Shown here piece by piece: positions 1 to 8,080 of a stretch of 64,000 bases of DNA (within the stretch, counting starts at the first letter, position 1; each line of letters begins with the position of its first letter). The position numbers and the translations under genes are program-made. The notes under the pieces are model-generated. The model was not told where the DNA came from. It made no database searches and saw only the letters and a program-made list of their open reading frames with translations. This stretch comes from Bog-756 sp963710495. GTDB taxonomy: Bacteria > Actinomycetota > Acidimicrobiia > Acidimicrobiales > RAAP-2. The DNA lies in assembly GCA_963710495.1 (NCBI GenBank), contig CAVQAI010000012.1:434001-498000 (forward strand), in the 5' to 3' direction.

Positions 1-290
1 CCAGCGTGCTCGACACATTGGAACGCAACGGATACATCGTACGGCTCGCGGACCCCGACGACCGCCGCCGAGTCCTCGTCGACGTGACACCGGAAGCCCA
101 AGCCGTGCTCAATCGGCTGCTCCCGGAGGTCGTCCAGACCACGACCGGGGTGACGGCAGGAATCGACGATACCGAGCTCTACGACTTCCTGCGCACCCTT
201 GCTCGAATCCGCGATGCGATCGCTGCCGCCCCGGACGATTTGGCGCCCCCGGCCCCTCGTCGGACGCCCCGCAACCTGAAGCGATCATGA
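1..290 (+). CDS. MarR-family transcriptional regulator, C-terminal part
   Basis: This is the 3' end of a gene that begins before the window; the open frame enters at position 3. The visible part starts in the recognition-helix/wing region (SVLDTLERNGYIVR) and continues with the DPDDRRR wing that is characteristic of MarR proteins. It is followed by the C-terminal dimerisation helices and a proline/arginine-rich tail. MarR proteins are dimeric winged-helix repressors that usually control neighbouring efflux or stress genes. The regulated gene is not visible, because the downstream DNA is an IS110 element. The family call is firm from the wing motif; the ligand and targets are unknown. Confidence 0.85.
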   Translation, partial: SVLDTLERNGYIVRLADPDDRRRVLVDVTPEAQAVLNRLLPEVVQTTTGVTAGIDDTELYDFLRTLARIRDAIAAAPDDLAPPAPRRTPRNLKRS

Positions 291-299
291 AAGGACGAC

Positions 300-1583
300 T
301 GAGCACCACGCCATCTATCCGGCAACTTGTTTAGATCCACCTTGGGAGTCCGAGGGTCTGAGATCGTCGGACGTTGAGCTCAGTGGGTTCGCTCGCTATC
401 CGGCTGCCGTCGTCTCTGGCGTTCTGGCTCACGAACGGCCTGCGACCCGCTGGGTTCACCCGGTGAGGAAGTGGCTCAAGAGAGGTTTGCTCAGCCGGTA
501 GTTGCATTGCCCTCCTCACCACGCCAACCACACGTGAGGAGGAACTGTGCAAGACGTATTGATAAGCGTGGACCCGCACAAGGCCAGCAACACCCTGGCC
601 GTGCTCGACCCGGCGACCAAGACCCCGATCGATGGAGCTCGGTTCGCCAACACCACGAAGGGCTATCGAGCGCTGATGGCCTTCGCCCAGCGATGGGACA
701 ACCGTCGCTGGGCGGTCGAAGGGTGCCATGGGGCAGGGCGGTCGTTGGCCCAGCGCTTGGTGGCCGCCGGGGAGGTGGTGCTCGATGTGCCGGCCAAGCT
801 GGCCGCCCGGGTGCGGGTGTTCTCGACCGGCCATGGTCGAAAGACCGATCGGGATGACGCCATCTCCGTCGGCTTGGCCGCCCTCGATGGCGAAGGCGTG
901 GCCCCAGTGGCCGAGGACGGCGCGACCACGAGCCTCCGACTCCTGAGCGACCGCCGTGACGAGCTGGTGGCCCTACGCACCCAAGCCGTCTGCCGGCTGC
1001 ACCGGCTGTTGGTGGAGCTCACCCCCGGAGGCATGGCCAGCGAGCTGAGCGCTAAGAAGGCAGCATCGGTCCTGGTCAGGTTGCGCCCCGAAGGTGAGGT
1101 GGCCCAAGTCCGGTTCCAGCTGGCTTCCGAGCATCTGGCCGACATCGAGGCCATCGATGCCAAGCTCAAGACGAGCGGCGCCCAGATCACCGCCCTGGTG
1201 CAGGCCACCAGCACGAGCCTGGTCGACCTCTACGGGGTCGGGCCGGTGATCGCCGGACGGATCTTGGCCGAAGTGGACGACGTGACCCGATTCCCGACCA
1301 AGGACCACTTCGCCTCATACAACGGAACCGCCCCGATCGACGCATCCTCGGGCGACCAGGTCCGTCACCGCCTGTCACGGGCAGGGAACCGGCGGCTCAA
1401 CCACGCCCTCCACATGATGGCGGTGACCCAGCTGCGTCAGACGGAGACGCTCGGACGGGCCTACTACGAGCGCAAGCGGCTCGAGGGCAAGACCCCGAAG
1501 GAGGCCCTGCGCTGCCTGAAGCGCCGGCTCTCCGACATCGTCTACTACCAACTCGTTGCCGACAGCCGAGGCAGAATCGAGGG
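300..1583 (+). mobile_element. IS110-family insertion sequence, 3' end disrupted
   Basis: A DEDD transposase gene is preceded by about 250 bp without a convincing gene. That matches the IS110 group, whose long left end encodes the guide ('bridge') RNA; the RNA itself is inferred from family knowledge. IS110 elements lack terminal inverted repeats, so the boundaries are approximate. On the right, transposase homology stops near 1560 and an unrelated DUF2283 gene begins at 1584. The right end has therefore been lost or replaced. Confidence 0.6.
511..542 (+). promoter_or_regulatory. Hairpin sequestering the transposase Shine-Dalgarno
   Basis: CCTCCTCAC (511-519) is perfectly complementary to GTGAGGAGG (534-542), giving a 9-bp stem with a 14-nt loop. 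The 3' arm contains the AGGAGG ribosome-binding site of the GTG start at 547. Folding would hide the site, which would lower transposase translation, for example from read-through transcripts. Confidence 0.7.
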
Positions 1584-1833
1584 GTGCGGATCACCTACAA
1601 CCGCCACGCCGACGCCGTCTACGTCCATCTCACCGAAGAGGAGCTCCCATCCGGTCCGACGGCAAGCATCAAGGCCCAGCCGCCCGAAGGCATCCAAGCG
1701 TTCGTCGTACTCGACTGGAAGGACAACCGCCTCGTCGGCATCGAAGTCCTCGACGCAAGCTCCCGGCTCCCGCAAGACCTCCTCGACGGTGCGGAGACCA
1801 TCGACTGACAGGCGCAGTTCCCTCGTCTCTTGA
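547..1833 (+). CDS. IS110-family DEDD transposase, C-terminus replaced
   Basis: The start is GTG at 547 with AGGAGG five bases upstream. The N-terminal RuvC-like domain shows the DEDD acidic residues: D in SVDPHKASN, E in VEGCHGAGR and DD in KTDRDDA. The C-terminal Transposase_20 region follows (LYGVGPVIAGRILAEV, SYNGTAPIDASSGDQ, RLSRAGNRRLNHALH). Family homology runs to about residue 340 (RRLSDIVYYQLVAD). The last ~90 residues are a serine/proline/arginine-rich artefact, because this frame reads out of register through the DUF2283 gene at 1584. Family members normally stop soon after the YxQLVAD segment, so the native end has been lost. Activity is uncertain. Confidence 0.85.
   Translation: MQDVLISVDPHKASNTLAVLDPATKTPIDGARFANTTKGYRALMAFAQRWDNRRWAVEGCHGAGRSLAQRLVAAGEVVLDVPAKLAARVRVFSTGHGRKTDRDDAISVGLAALDGEGVAPVAEDGATTSLRLLSDRRDELVALRTQAVCRLHRLLVELTPGGMASELSAKKAASVLVRLRPEGEVAQVRFQLASEHLADIEAIDAKLKTSGAQITALVQATSTSLVDLYGVGPVIAGRILAEVDDVTRFPTKDHFASYNGTAPIDASSGDQVRHRLSRAGNRRLNHALHMMAVTQLRQTETLGRAYYERKRLEGKTPKEALRCLKRRLSDIVYYQLVADSRGRIEGCGSPTTATPTPSTSISPKRSSHPVRRQASRPSRPKASKRSSYSTGRTTASSASKSSTQAPGSRKTSSTVRRPSTDRRSSLVS
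1584..1808 (+). CDS. DUF2283 family protein
   Basis: A 74-residue protein starts at GTG 1584, behind a weak GA-rich ribosome site. It matches the DUF2283 pattern throughout: MRITYNRHADAVYVHL at the start, then VLDWKDNRLVGIEVLDAS near the C-terminus. DUF2283 proteins are small, of unknown biochemical role, and are often found near toxin-antitoxin or mobile loci. The gene lies wholly inside the 3' tail of the transposase frame but in a different register. The transposase fusion therefore probably arose by insertion or deletion immediately upstream of this pre-existing gene. Confidence 0.7.
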   Translation: MRITYNRHADAVYVHLTEEELPSGPTASIKAQPPEGIQAFVVLDWKDNRLVGIEVLDASSRLPQDLLDGAETID

Positions 1834-2276
1834 CAGAGAGGAACCGTTCGGTGGCACTCTGGTCTGCCGGTATCGGCACTCTGCGAGTACCTATGGCTTG
1901 AAGGCCGGCTCCATTTGAGCGATGTCCTCCTTGCCCTGACCTCCTGCTTATCGCGCAGCCTCGCTCGGAGTCCAGACTCGGCGTCACGAAGGTGTGCCGG
2001 CAGGTCATGGCAGGGGCCTACGATTCGTCATCGACGCCGCTGGCTCTCCAGTGTTGCCCAACAGACCAATTTCGCGGGCTGGGTCGCCGCTGGGCAACTC
2101 CCGTCTCTTTGCCGGATCTGACGAAGAACAGCTCGGGGACGGTCCCGCCGCGAGCCAGCCCCAGGGAATTCGCGGTTGCAGCGACAAAAATGGGCGCCTA
2201 CATTCGGCGCTACGGCCAACAGTTTCAGCGAGTGACGATCGGCTGTTCCCCGAACCTGCTACCCACGGGAGGAAAA
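1834..2276 (+). other. Intergenic region without a convincing gene
   Basis: About 440 bp. Open frames here do not look protein-like, and the frame entering from 1992 is only an upstream extension of the secreted beta-helix gene. The GGGAGGAAAA ribosome site of that gene lies at its right edge (about 2267-2276). No IS ends or terminators were recognised. Confidence 0.5.
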
Positions 2277-4178
2277 ATGACTCGATGGCGGTCCGTGAGA
2301 CGCGCTCTGCTCGAGGGAGTGCCATTGGCGATGGTGGCGACCGGCGTCGGATGGTTGGCACCGGCTGCTCTCGGGACACCGATGGCGGGCGCCGCCCCCC
2401 GAGTGACGTGCAGCCCGGCGGGTAGCACGGGGTTCACCGCCGCCCAGGTCGTGAGCACCAGCGGCACGACCGTGAGCTCGAACGTCGACGGAACCGGCTG
2501 TGACCTGGGAATCTACGTCGCCCCTGGAGCCAACAACGTCACCATCAGCGGCATCACCGTCTCGGGGGCGGGCGACCACGGGATCATGGCAGAGGGTGTG
2601 TCGAACCTCACGATCCAGAACAACACCGTCCAGAACAACGGCCTGACCCCCACAGCCAATCTGGGCGCCGACAAGGCGATCGAGCTGGTAGGAGTGGCGA
2701 ATTCGACGATCAGCGGCAACACGGTCACCGGCAACCTGGCCGATGGGGGCATTTCGGTGACCGACGAGGGTGGTGGATTCGACCCCGCCGCGCCGAACGG
2801 ACCGACGACGCCCGTGCCCTCCACGAACAACACGGTGACGGGCAACACCATCACCGGCAATTTCGGAGGCTGCGCCATCGTCATCGAAGCATGGGTCCCC
2901 GGCGCAGGGGTCAGCGGGACGACCGTGAGCAACAACCACATCCAGGGCGCACCCGGCATGTTCGGACCCCACGGCCCGGTGATCGGCCAGATCGTGGTGG
3001 CCACCAACGCCCCAGGCGCCACCCTGTCCGGCACCAACGTCAGCAACAACACCGTGACCGGTAGCTTCTTGAGCGGAATCACTGTCCACTCCAACGCCCC
3101 GGGCGACTCCATCACGGGGACGTCCATCACCGGGAACACTCTGAGCGGCAACAACTGGGGCCGGGTCAACGGAGCGCCCCAGACAACCGCCATCGCCCTT
3201 GAGGTGAACCCGATCCCGCCACCGGCGACCCCGACGCTGTCCGGCACCACCATCACCGGCAACACCATGAGCGAGTATGTGGGCATCTGGCAAAGCTGGC
3301 AGGTGACCAGCACCACCCAGTCGGGGAACACGTTCACCGGCACGACCCTCCTGTTCACCCAGCCCGTTCCGGGTCGCGGCTACTGGATGAACGCCTCCGA
3401 CGGCGGCATCTTCACCTTCGGCAACGCCGGGTTTTACGGGTCGACGGGCAACCTGCGGCTCAATGCCCCAGTGGTCGCCATGGCCCAGACCCGTGACCAG
3501 GGTGGTTACGTGTTGGCAGCCTCCGACGGAGGTGTATTCACCTTCGGTAACGCCACCTTCTACGGCTCCATGGGCGGCACCCACCTGAACGCCCCCATCG
3601 TAGGGGTGGCCATGACGCCGGCGGCCGGCGGGCCTCCCGGGACCCCCGGGACCAACGGCCTCGGCTACTGGCTGGTCGCCTCCGACGGCGGCATCTTCAC
3701 GTTTGGGGACGCCGGGTTCTTCGGGTCCACGGGTGGCATCCACCTGAACAAGCCGGTGGTCGGCATGGCCCCGACCCCCGACGGGCTGGGCTACTGGCTG
3801 GTGGCTTCTGACGGCGGCGTATTCGCCTTCGGTGATGCCGGGTTCTTCGGTTCCACCGGCGCGTTGCACCTCAACAAGCCGGTCGTCGGCATCGCCCCGA
3901 CCCCGAGCGGAAGGGGCTACTGGCTGGTGGCCTCCGACGGCGGCGTGTTCACCTTCGGTGACGCAGGGTTCTTCGGTTCCACCGGCGCGTTGCACCTCAA
4001 CAAGCCGGTCGTCGGCATGACAGGGACCCCGGATGGCAAGGGCTACTGGCTCATGGCCTCCGACGGCGGCGTGTTCACCTTCGGTGACGCCGGGTTCTTC
4101 GGTTCCACCGGTGCCCTCCGTCTCAACGCTCCGGTGGTCGGAGCGACCTCCACCGGGGCAAACGGCGTCGCCCCCTAA
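2277..4178 (+). CDS. Secreted parallel beta-helix protein with six GYWL-type repeats
   Basis: The start at ATG 2277 is chosen over the open upstream frame because GGGAGGAAAA precedes it and a signal peptide follows (RWRSVRRALLEG, then a hydrophobic stretch to AAP). The mature N-terminal ~330 residues carry short N-x-[IV]-[ST]-G-N steps (for example GNTVTGN, NNTITGN). This is the signature of a right-handed parallel beta-helix of the NosD/pectate-lyase type. The C-terminal third has six ~42-residue repeats of the form GYWLVASDGGIFTFGDAGFFGSTG, an array common in secreted actinobacterial proteins and probably propeller-like. No catalytic residues can be assigned. It is probably exported, and a polysaccharide-binding or adhesive role is an inference. 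No partner gene overlaps it. Confidence 0.85.
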   Translation: MTRWRSVRRALLEGVPLAMVATGVGWLAPAALGTPMAGAAPRVTCSPAGSTGFTAAQVVSTSGTTVSSNVDGTGCDLGIYVAPGANNVTISGITVSGAGDHGIMAEGVSNLTIQNNTVQNNGLTPTANLGADKAIELVGVANSTISGNTVTGNLADGGISVTDEGGGFDPAAPNGPTTPVPSTNNTVTGNTITGNFGGCAIVIEAWVPGAGVSGTTVSNNHIQGAPGMFGPHGPVIGQIVVATNAPGATLSGTNVSNNTVTGSFLSGITVHSNAPGDSITGTSITGNTLSGNNWGRVNGAPQTTAIALEVNPIPPPATPTLSGTTITGNTMSEYVGIWQSWQVTSTTQSGNTFTGTTLLFTQPVPGRGYWMNASDGGIFTFGNAGFYGSTGNLRLNAPVVAMAQTRDQGGYVLAASDGGVFTFGNATFYGSMGGTHLNAPIVGVAMTPAAGGPPGTPGTNGLGYWLVASDGGIFTFGDAGFFGSTGGIHLNKPVVGMAPTPDGLGYWLVASDGGVFAFGDAGFFGSTGALHLNKPVVGIAPTPSGRGYWLVASDGGVFTFGDAGFFGSTGALHLNKPVVGMTGTPDGKGYWLMASDGGVFTFGDAGFFGSTGALRLNAPVVGATSTGANGVAP

Positions 4179-4417
4179 CAGGGCAGGGGCGGCTACCGCA
4201 GCAAGCTGAGCAGGCACCCTACACTCAGTCCTTTCCACACGCCCGAAAGTGGCGTTGGAGGACAGTCAATAACCGCGGCCTACCCGGCGATCAGGGACAC
4301 TCTGGCCGTGGCCTGGTCTTCTGGTCGGTCTCCATGGACGTCGCCGAAGGGATTGACGGGCTTCAACTCCTGTATGACGATTGCTAACAGCGCAGATCTC
4401 CTCAAGGAGGCAAGGGC

Positions 4418-5218
4418 ATGACCGAATCCAAGACACCGGTGGTGTTTATCCACGGACTATGGCTGCACGCGACCTCGTGGGGGCCCTGGCAGGAACTGTT
4501 CGCCGAGTCGGGCTATGAGCCGATCGCGCCTGGCTGGCCAGGCGATTCCGACACTGTTCAAGCGACCCGCGCAAACCCTGACAGCGTCGCCAATCACGGC
4601 ATCGACGAGGTAACCGAGCACTACGGAAAGATCATTGACGACCTCCCCGCCCCGCCGATCCTGATCGGACACTCCTTCGGTGGCCTGATCGCAGAGAAGC
4701 TGCTCGGGATGGACCGCGGCGCAGCCGCAATCGCCATCGACGCAGCCCAGATCAAGGGCGTTTTGCAACTGCCGCTGTCCCAGTTGCGGGGGACGCTGTC
4801 GATCTTCGCGAACCCGACTAACAAGCACAAGGCCGTCTCCCTGTCTGCAAAGGAGTTCCGCTACAGCTTCGGCAACGCGTTGTCAGATGAGGAATCCAAC
4901 GCCCTGTACGAGCGGTGGACGATCCCGTCTCCCGCACGGCCGCTCTTTGAGGCTGCGAGCGCGGCTTTCTCACGGCATTCGCCGGCGGAAGTCGACACCG
5001 CGAACGAGGACCGCGGGCCGTTGCTACTGACAATGGGCGGCAAGGACCACACCGTCCCCGAGGCCATCACCAAATCCACGCTCAAGCAGTACCGGGACTC
5101 AAGCGCCGTCACCGACCTGGTGGAGTTCGTCGATCGTGGCCACTCTTTGACCATCGACAGTGGCTGGAAGGACGTGGCAAAGGCTGTCCTCGATTGGCTC
5201 AAGACCAAAGGCGTATGA
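4418..5218 (+). CDS. Alpha/beta-hydrolase fold protein
   Basis: A 266-residue protein with AAGGAGG eight bases before the ATG. It shows the oxyanion HG motif (VFIHGLWLHATSW), the nucleophile elbow GHSFGG (Ser about residue 87), a late acidic residue in GGKDHTVP and the catalytic His in DRGHSLTID. The full Ser-Asp-His triad is therefore present. The HGLW...W variant resembles the subgroup annotated as non-haem haloperoxidase/esterase-like hydrolases. The substrate is unknown. It lies 39 bp before a short-chain dehydrogenase on the same strand, which suggests a two-gene operon for modifying a small ester or ketone. Confidence 0.85.
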   Translation: MTESKTPVVFIHGLWLHATSWGPWQELFAESGYEPIAPGWPGDSDTVQATRANPDSVANHGIDEVTEHYGKIIDDLPAPPILIGHSFGGLIAEKLLGMDRGAAAIAIDAAQIKGVLQLPLSQLRGTLSIFANPTNKHKAVSLSAKEFRYSFGNALSDEESNALYERWTIPSPARPLFEAASAAFSRHSPAEVDTANEDRGPLLLTMGGKDHTVPEAITKSTLKQYRDSSAVTDLVEFVDRGHSLTIDSGWKDVAKAVLDWLKTKGV

Positions 5219-5257
5219 GGCAAGACGGCCGCTCTTCCAGGCCATAGGGGAGAAACG

Positions 5258-6043
5258 ATGGATCTTGGGCTCGCGGGTAAGCGCGCCCTCGTGACTGGAG
5301 CCAGCAAGGGGATAGGCCTCGCTGTAACGCGCCGACTTGTGGCTGAAGGGGTTGCCGTGGTCGGCGGATCACGTCGCTCCTCGAACGAGTTGGATGCCCT
5401 TGGGAAGGAAGGGATGGTTTCGCATGTCCGCGTGGATCTGTCGTCGGATCAGGGGCCATCACAGCTGGCGGTGGCGGCTCTCGGCGGCCGTCCGATCGAC
5501 ATCCGGATCAACAACGCGGGAGCAGTGACCCCACGCCTCGACGGGTTCGCGTCCGTCACGGATGAGCAATGGCTCGCCACGATGAATCTGAGCTTTATGG
5601 CTGCCGTGAAGACCACGCGAGCGGTCCTGCCCCAGATGATCGAGCGAAGCGAAGGAAGCATTGTGAACAATGCTTCGGTAAACGCCACACTTCCAGACCC
5701 TTTCGTTATCGACTACAGCGCCGCAAAGGCTGCGCTCGCCAACTTCTCTAAGGCGTTGTCCAAGGAGGTCGGACCGCGCGGTATCCGAGTGAACGCAGTC
5801 AGCGCGGGTCCAGTCTCCACAGACCTCTGGTTGGGAACGAAAGGGGTGGCTGCCACTATCTCGGGAGCCCAAGGTTCCAACCCAGATGAGGTCGCGCATG
5901 AAGCGGTCAAGGTGAGCGCGACAGGCCGATTCACGACGCCCGAGGAGGTCGCGGATCTGATCGTGTTCCTAGCGAGCAGCCGGGCCTCCAACGTGACCGG
6001 AGCGAACTACTTGGTTGATGGGGGTCTCACGCAGAGTCTTTGA
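5258..6043 (+). CDS. Short-chain dehydrogenase/reductase (SDR)
   Basis: A 261-residue classical SDR. It has the cofactor motif TGASKGIG near residue 14, NNAG after beta-4, the catalytic Ser in NNASVNATLP, the YSAAK Tyr-Lys pair, and the PGPV-type loop as AGPVSTDLW. The C-terminal TGANYLVDGG is also typical of the family. GGGGAGAAACG precedes the ATG. NAD(P)-dependent oxidation or reduction of a hydroxyl/keto group is expected, but the substrate cannot be deduced. It probably forms an operon with the hydrolase upstream. A hairpin overlaps its stop codon. Confidence 0.88.
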   Translation: MDLGLAGKRALVTGASKGIGLAVTRRLVAEGVAVVGGSRRSSNELDALGKEGMVSHVRVDLSSDQGPSQLAVAALGGRPIDIRINNAGAVTPRLDGFASVTDEQWLATMNLSFMAAVKTTRAVLPQMIERSEGSIVNNASVNATLPDPFVIDYSAAKAALANFSKALSKEVGPRGIRVNAVSAGPVSTDLWLGTKGVAATISGAQGSNPDEVAHEAVKVSATGRFTTPEEVADLIVFLASSRASNVTGANYLVDGGLTQSL

Positions 6044-6069
6044 GAGTGAGGCCCGACCGACTCTCAAAG
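6038..6069 (+). terminator. Hairpin overlapping the SDR stop codon
   Basis: CTTTGAGAGT (6038-6047) pairs perfectly with ACTCTCAAAG (6060-6069) around a 12-nt loop. The 10-bp stem sits exactly at the end of the SDR gene, but no T-tract follows. It is a plausible weak terminator or 3'-end stabiliser. Confidence 0.5.
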
Positions 6070-6140
6070 GGGCCACCCTTCGACCCCGGAGTAGCCGGCT
6101 GGTCTCATGTGTAGCCCTAAACCTTTGCGAAGGGAGTTAG

Positions 6141-6556
6141 ATGACGACAGCGACCGATCAAGAGTTCGACGCCTTCGTCCGCACATGTCGGGAGGCGGTC
6201 GGCAGACAGGTCAGCGGACGGACGGAGTCCTTCCAGTCTCTTGGTCTCGTGCTGACGACGTCGTGCTCATGGGTGCGGCCGGATCCCATCAGAGGGGTTG
6301 GGCTGCTGTAAGTCGGCAACTTACGTGGGCGTCTCAGCACATGGACTTCGGGAACTTCACCGTCGAGAACCTCCTGACGTGCGTCTCTGAGGACATTGCG
6401 TTCACGGTCGATCTCGAACACATGATCCGGGACGTCAATGGCCAGGTGGAGCGGCGAACGCTCCGAGCGATCCAGGGCTACTACGTAGAAGGTGACCGCT
6501 GGCGCGTCATATTCCGCCACGGGGACCCAATGGCAGAACCCACTGACCCGACCCAG
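6141..6556 (+). pseudogene. NTF2-like (SnoaL/DUF4440-type) protein, frameshifted and IS-truncated
   Basis: The first frame starts at ATG 6141 (GGGAG upstream): MTTATDQEFDAFVRTCREAV, running to GRTESFQSL. The other frame then continues with WSRADDVVLMGAAGSHQRGW, later FTVENLLTCVSEDIAFTVDL, and GYYVEGDRWRVIFRHGDPM. Adding one T at about 6242 (CTTTGG for CTTGG) joins the two into one continuous ketosteroid-isomerase-like fold. The C-terminus then runs straight into the end of an IS at 6559, so the last residues are lost. The intact family contains small alpha+beta barrel proteins with diverse enzymatic or binding roles. It is no longer intact here, unless the missing base is a sequencing error. 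Confidence 0.7.
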
Positions 6557-6558
6557 CC

Positions 6559-7192
6559 TGTGGGTGCCGAAAATGCCATCCAAGGACCTCACGCTGCCAG
6601 TTCGTATTCGTGGATGAGACCACCGAGCCTGTCCGCTCTTCGCAGTCGGGCGAGGTCTGGATCGCCGATCGACGCCGGACTCCCCGCGACCGTCAGTGGA
6701 GCCTGCTGATCGAGAGCGCGGTGCGGACGGTGGTGGTTGTAGTGGACGACGTAGTCGGACAGAACGTGCTCCAGATGACGGCGACCAAAGATCAGCATCC
6801 GGTCCAGACACTCACGACGGACCGTGCCGACGAAGCGCTCTGCGAACGCGTTGGCCCGTGGAGCCCGGATCGGGGTGCGGATGATCCGGATGCCCTCAGA
6901 TCGAAAAACCTCGTCGAAACTGGAGGTGAATTTGGTGTCTCGGTCCCGAATCAGAAACTTGACCGTGTGAGCGCGGTTGGCGAGCATCGCGCTGAGGTTG
7001 CGGGCCTGTTGGACAGCCCAGGCTCCGGTCGGGTGAGCGGTGATCCCCATCACGTACACCCGTCGGGTGTCGATCTCGATGAAGAACAGCACGTAGAGCC
7101 GCTTCGAAAGGGCCATGGTCCAGTTTCGTCGTCACAGGTTGATTCGCGAAAGTCCTGATCAGATTTGACGGATGACATTCTCGGCACCCACA
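6559..7192 (-). mobile_element. Internally deleted DDE-integrase-type IS (non-autonomous derivative)
   Basis: The ends are TGTGGGTGCCGAAAATGCCATCC (6559-6581) and its imperfect inverted copy GGATGACATTCTCGGCACCCACA (7170-7192). The element is only 634 bp, against about 1,180 bp for the copy at 34144-35327. The missing part is the N-terminal half of the transposase: the coding sequence jumps from MALS directly to KRLYVLFFIE. Both ends survive, so it could still be moved in trans. Confidence 0.8.
6589..7116 (-). pseudogene. IS transposase, C-terminal catalytic half
   Basis: 175 codons of an integrase-core (rve) DDE transposase are open from an ATG that belongs to the original start (MALS) fused by deletion to the catalytic domain. 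Visible are RLYVLFFIEIDTRRVYV, the second catalytic Asp in IRDRDTKFTSSFDEVF and the third acidic residue in RANAFAERFVGTV. The YNHHRPHRALDQQAPL tail is also present. The first catalytic Asp (in the ACDFFTVE segment of sister copies) and the N-terminal helix-turn-helix region are deleted, so this protein should be inactive alone. A nearly identical fragment lies at 30157-30698. Confidence 0.8.
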
Positions 7193-7195
7193 GGC

Positions 7196-8080
7196 CTTGA
7201 CCAGTATCGCCGAGCGAGAGCACCCGGCTCACTACCTGGCTGCCGACCGGGCCTACACCAACGCAAAGGCTGAGGACTTCCAACTCCCGGCCCGGGCCCT
7301 CGGTTATCAGCCAGTGCTTGACTACAAGATCGACCAGCTCGGACGGCAGGGCTCGTACTTGGGCACGCTGCTTGTCGACGGAGGTTGGTACTGCCCGATG
7401 ATGCCCGAGGTGCTTATCACTGCCACCAGGGACTATCGCAATGGCCTGATTGATGACGATACGTGGCAGGCCCGTATTCGTGAGCGTCGGAACTATGCCG
7501 TTCGTCCCAAGGGCATCCCAGGCTCCGACGGCCATGCCCGCGCCTTCTGCCCTGCGGCGGATCCCTCCCCGCTCGCTCGGTGTGAACTCAAGCCGAGATC
7601 CGTCCGCGACGCCACCCGGGGAAGGCTCAGGATCACGGTCACTGACCTTCTCCTGGACAACCAACCGAAGATCTGTACGCAGCAATCCATCACTTTCCCC
7701 CCAGAGATGGGGCCCAGTTCGCCCAACCTCTTTCACATTCCAGCGCGGAATGGCGAGCGCAGTACTCGAGCCTCCGGAACGCGGTGGAAGGGATGAATGG
7801 CTATCTGAAGGATGGTGCCCATGAGGCACTCGATGATCCCGAACGCCGTCGGATCCGAGGCATGGCGGCCCAGAGCGTGCTGGTAGCCTTCCTCGCCCTC
7901 GGGGCAAACCTCCGGAAGATCCAGTATCACCTGGCCCTTCTAGCAGCCGAGCGGAACGGGACCGTTCGGCGGCTACCTCCGCGGCGGAGAAACAAGAATC
8001 TCGACCGCTGGAATCCCATGCAGACATCGGCGATCGGGAGGGTCCCGCCGCCGGGCCCAGAACCGCCCGTGGCCGGCTAG
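7196..8080 (+). pseudogene. Transposase-like protein, N-truncated and frameshifted
   Basis: The frame from about 7197 reads AADRAYTNAKAEDFQLPARA, then VLDYKIDQLGRQGSYLGTLL and RDYRNGLIDDDTWQARIRER. It reaches PPEMG near 7708, where the other frame takes over with AQFAQPLSHSSAEWRAQYSS, LRNAVEGMNGYLKDGAHEAL and RRRIRGMAAQSVLVAFLALG. One G added to the GGGG run at about 7706-7709 restores one frame. I recognise this as a widespread actinobacterial hypothetical/transposase-like family, with an acidic residue in AADRAY, but I cannot name the IS family. The 5' part is missing because the IS end at 7192 abuts it. Confidence 0.6.

Noticed and set aside
2259..4238. 659-codon minus-strand open frame opposite the beta-helix gene
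   Set aside because: It mirrors the plus-strand repeats and has no ribosome site. The plus strand has a signal peptide and repeat motifs.
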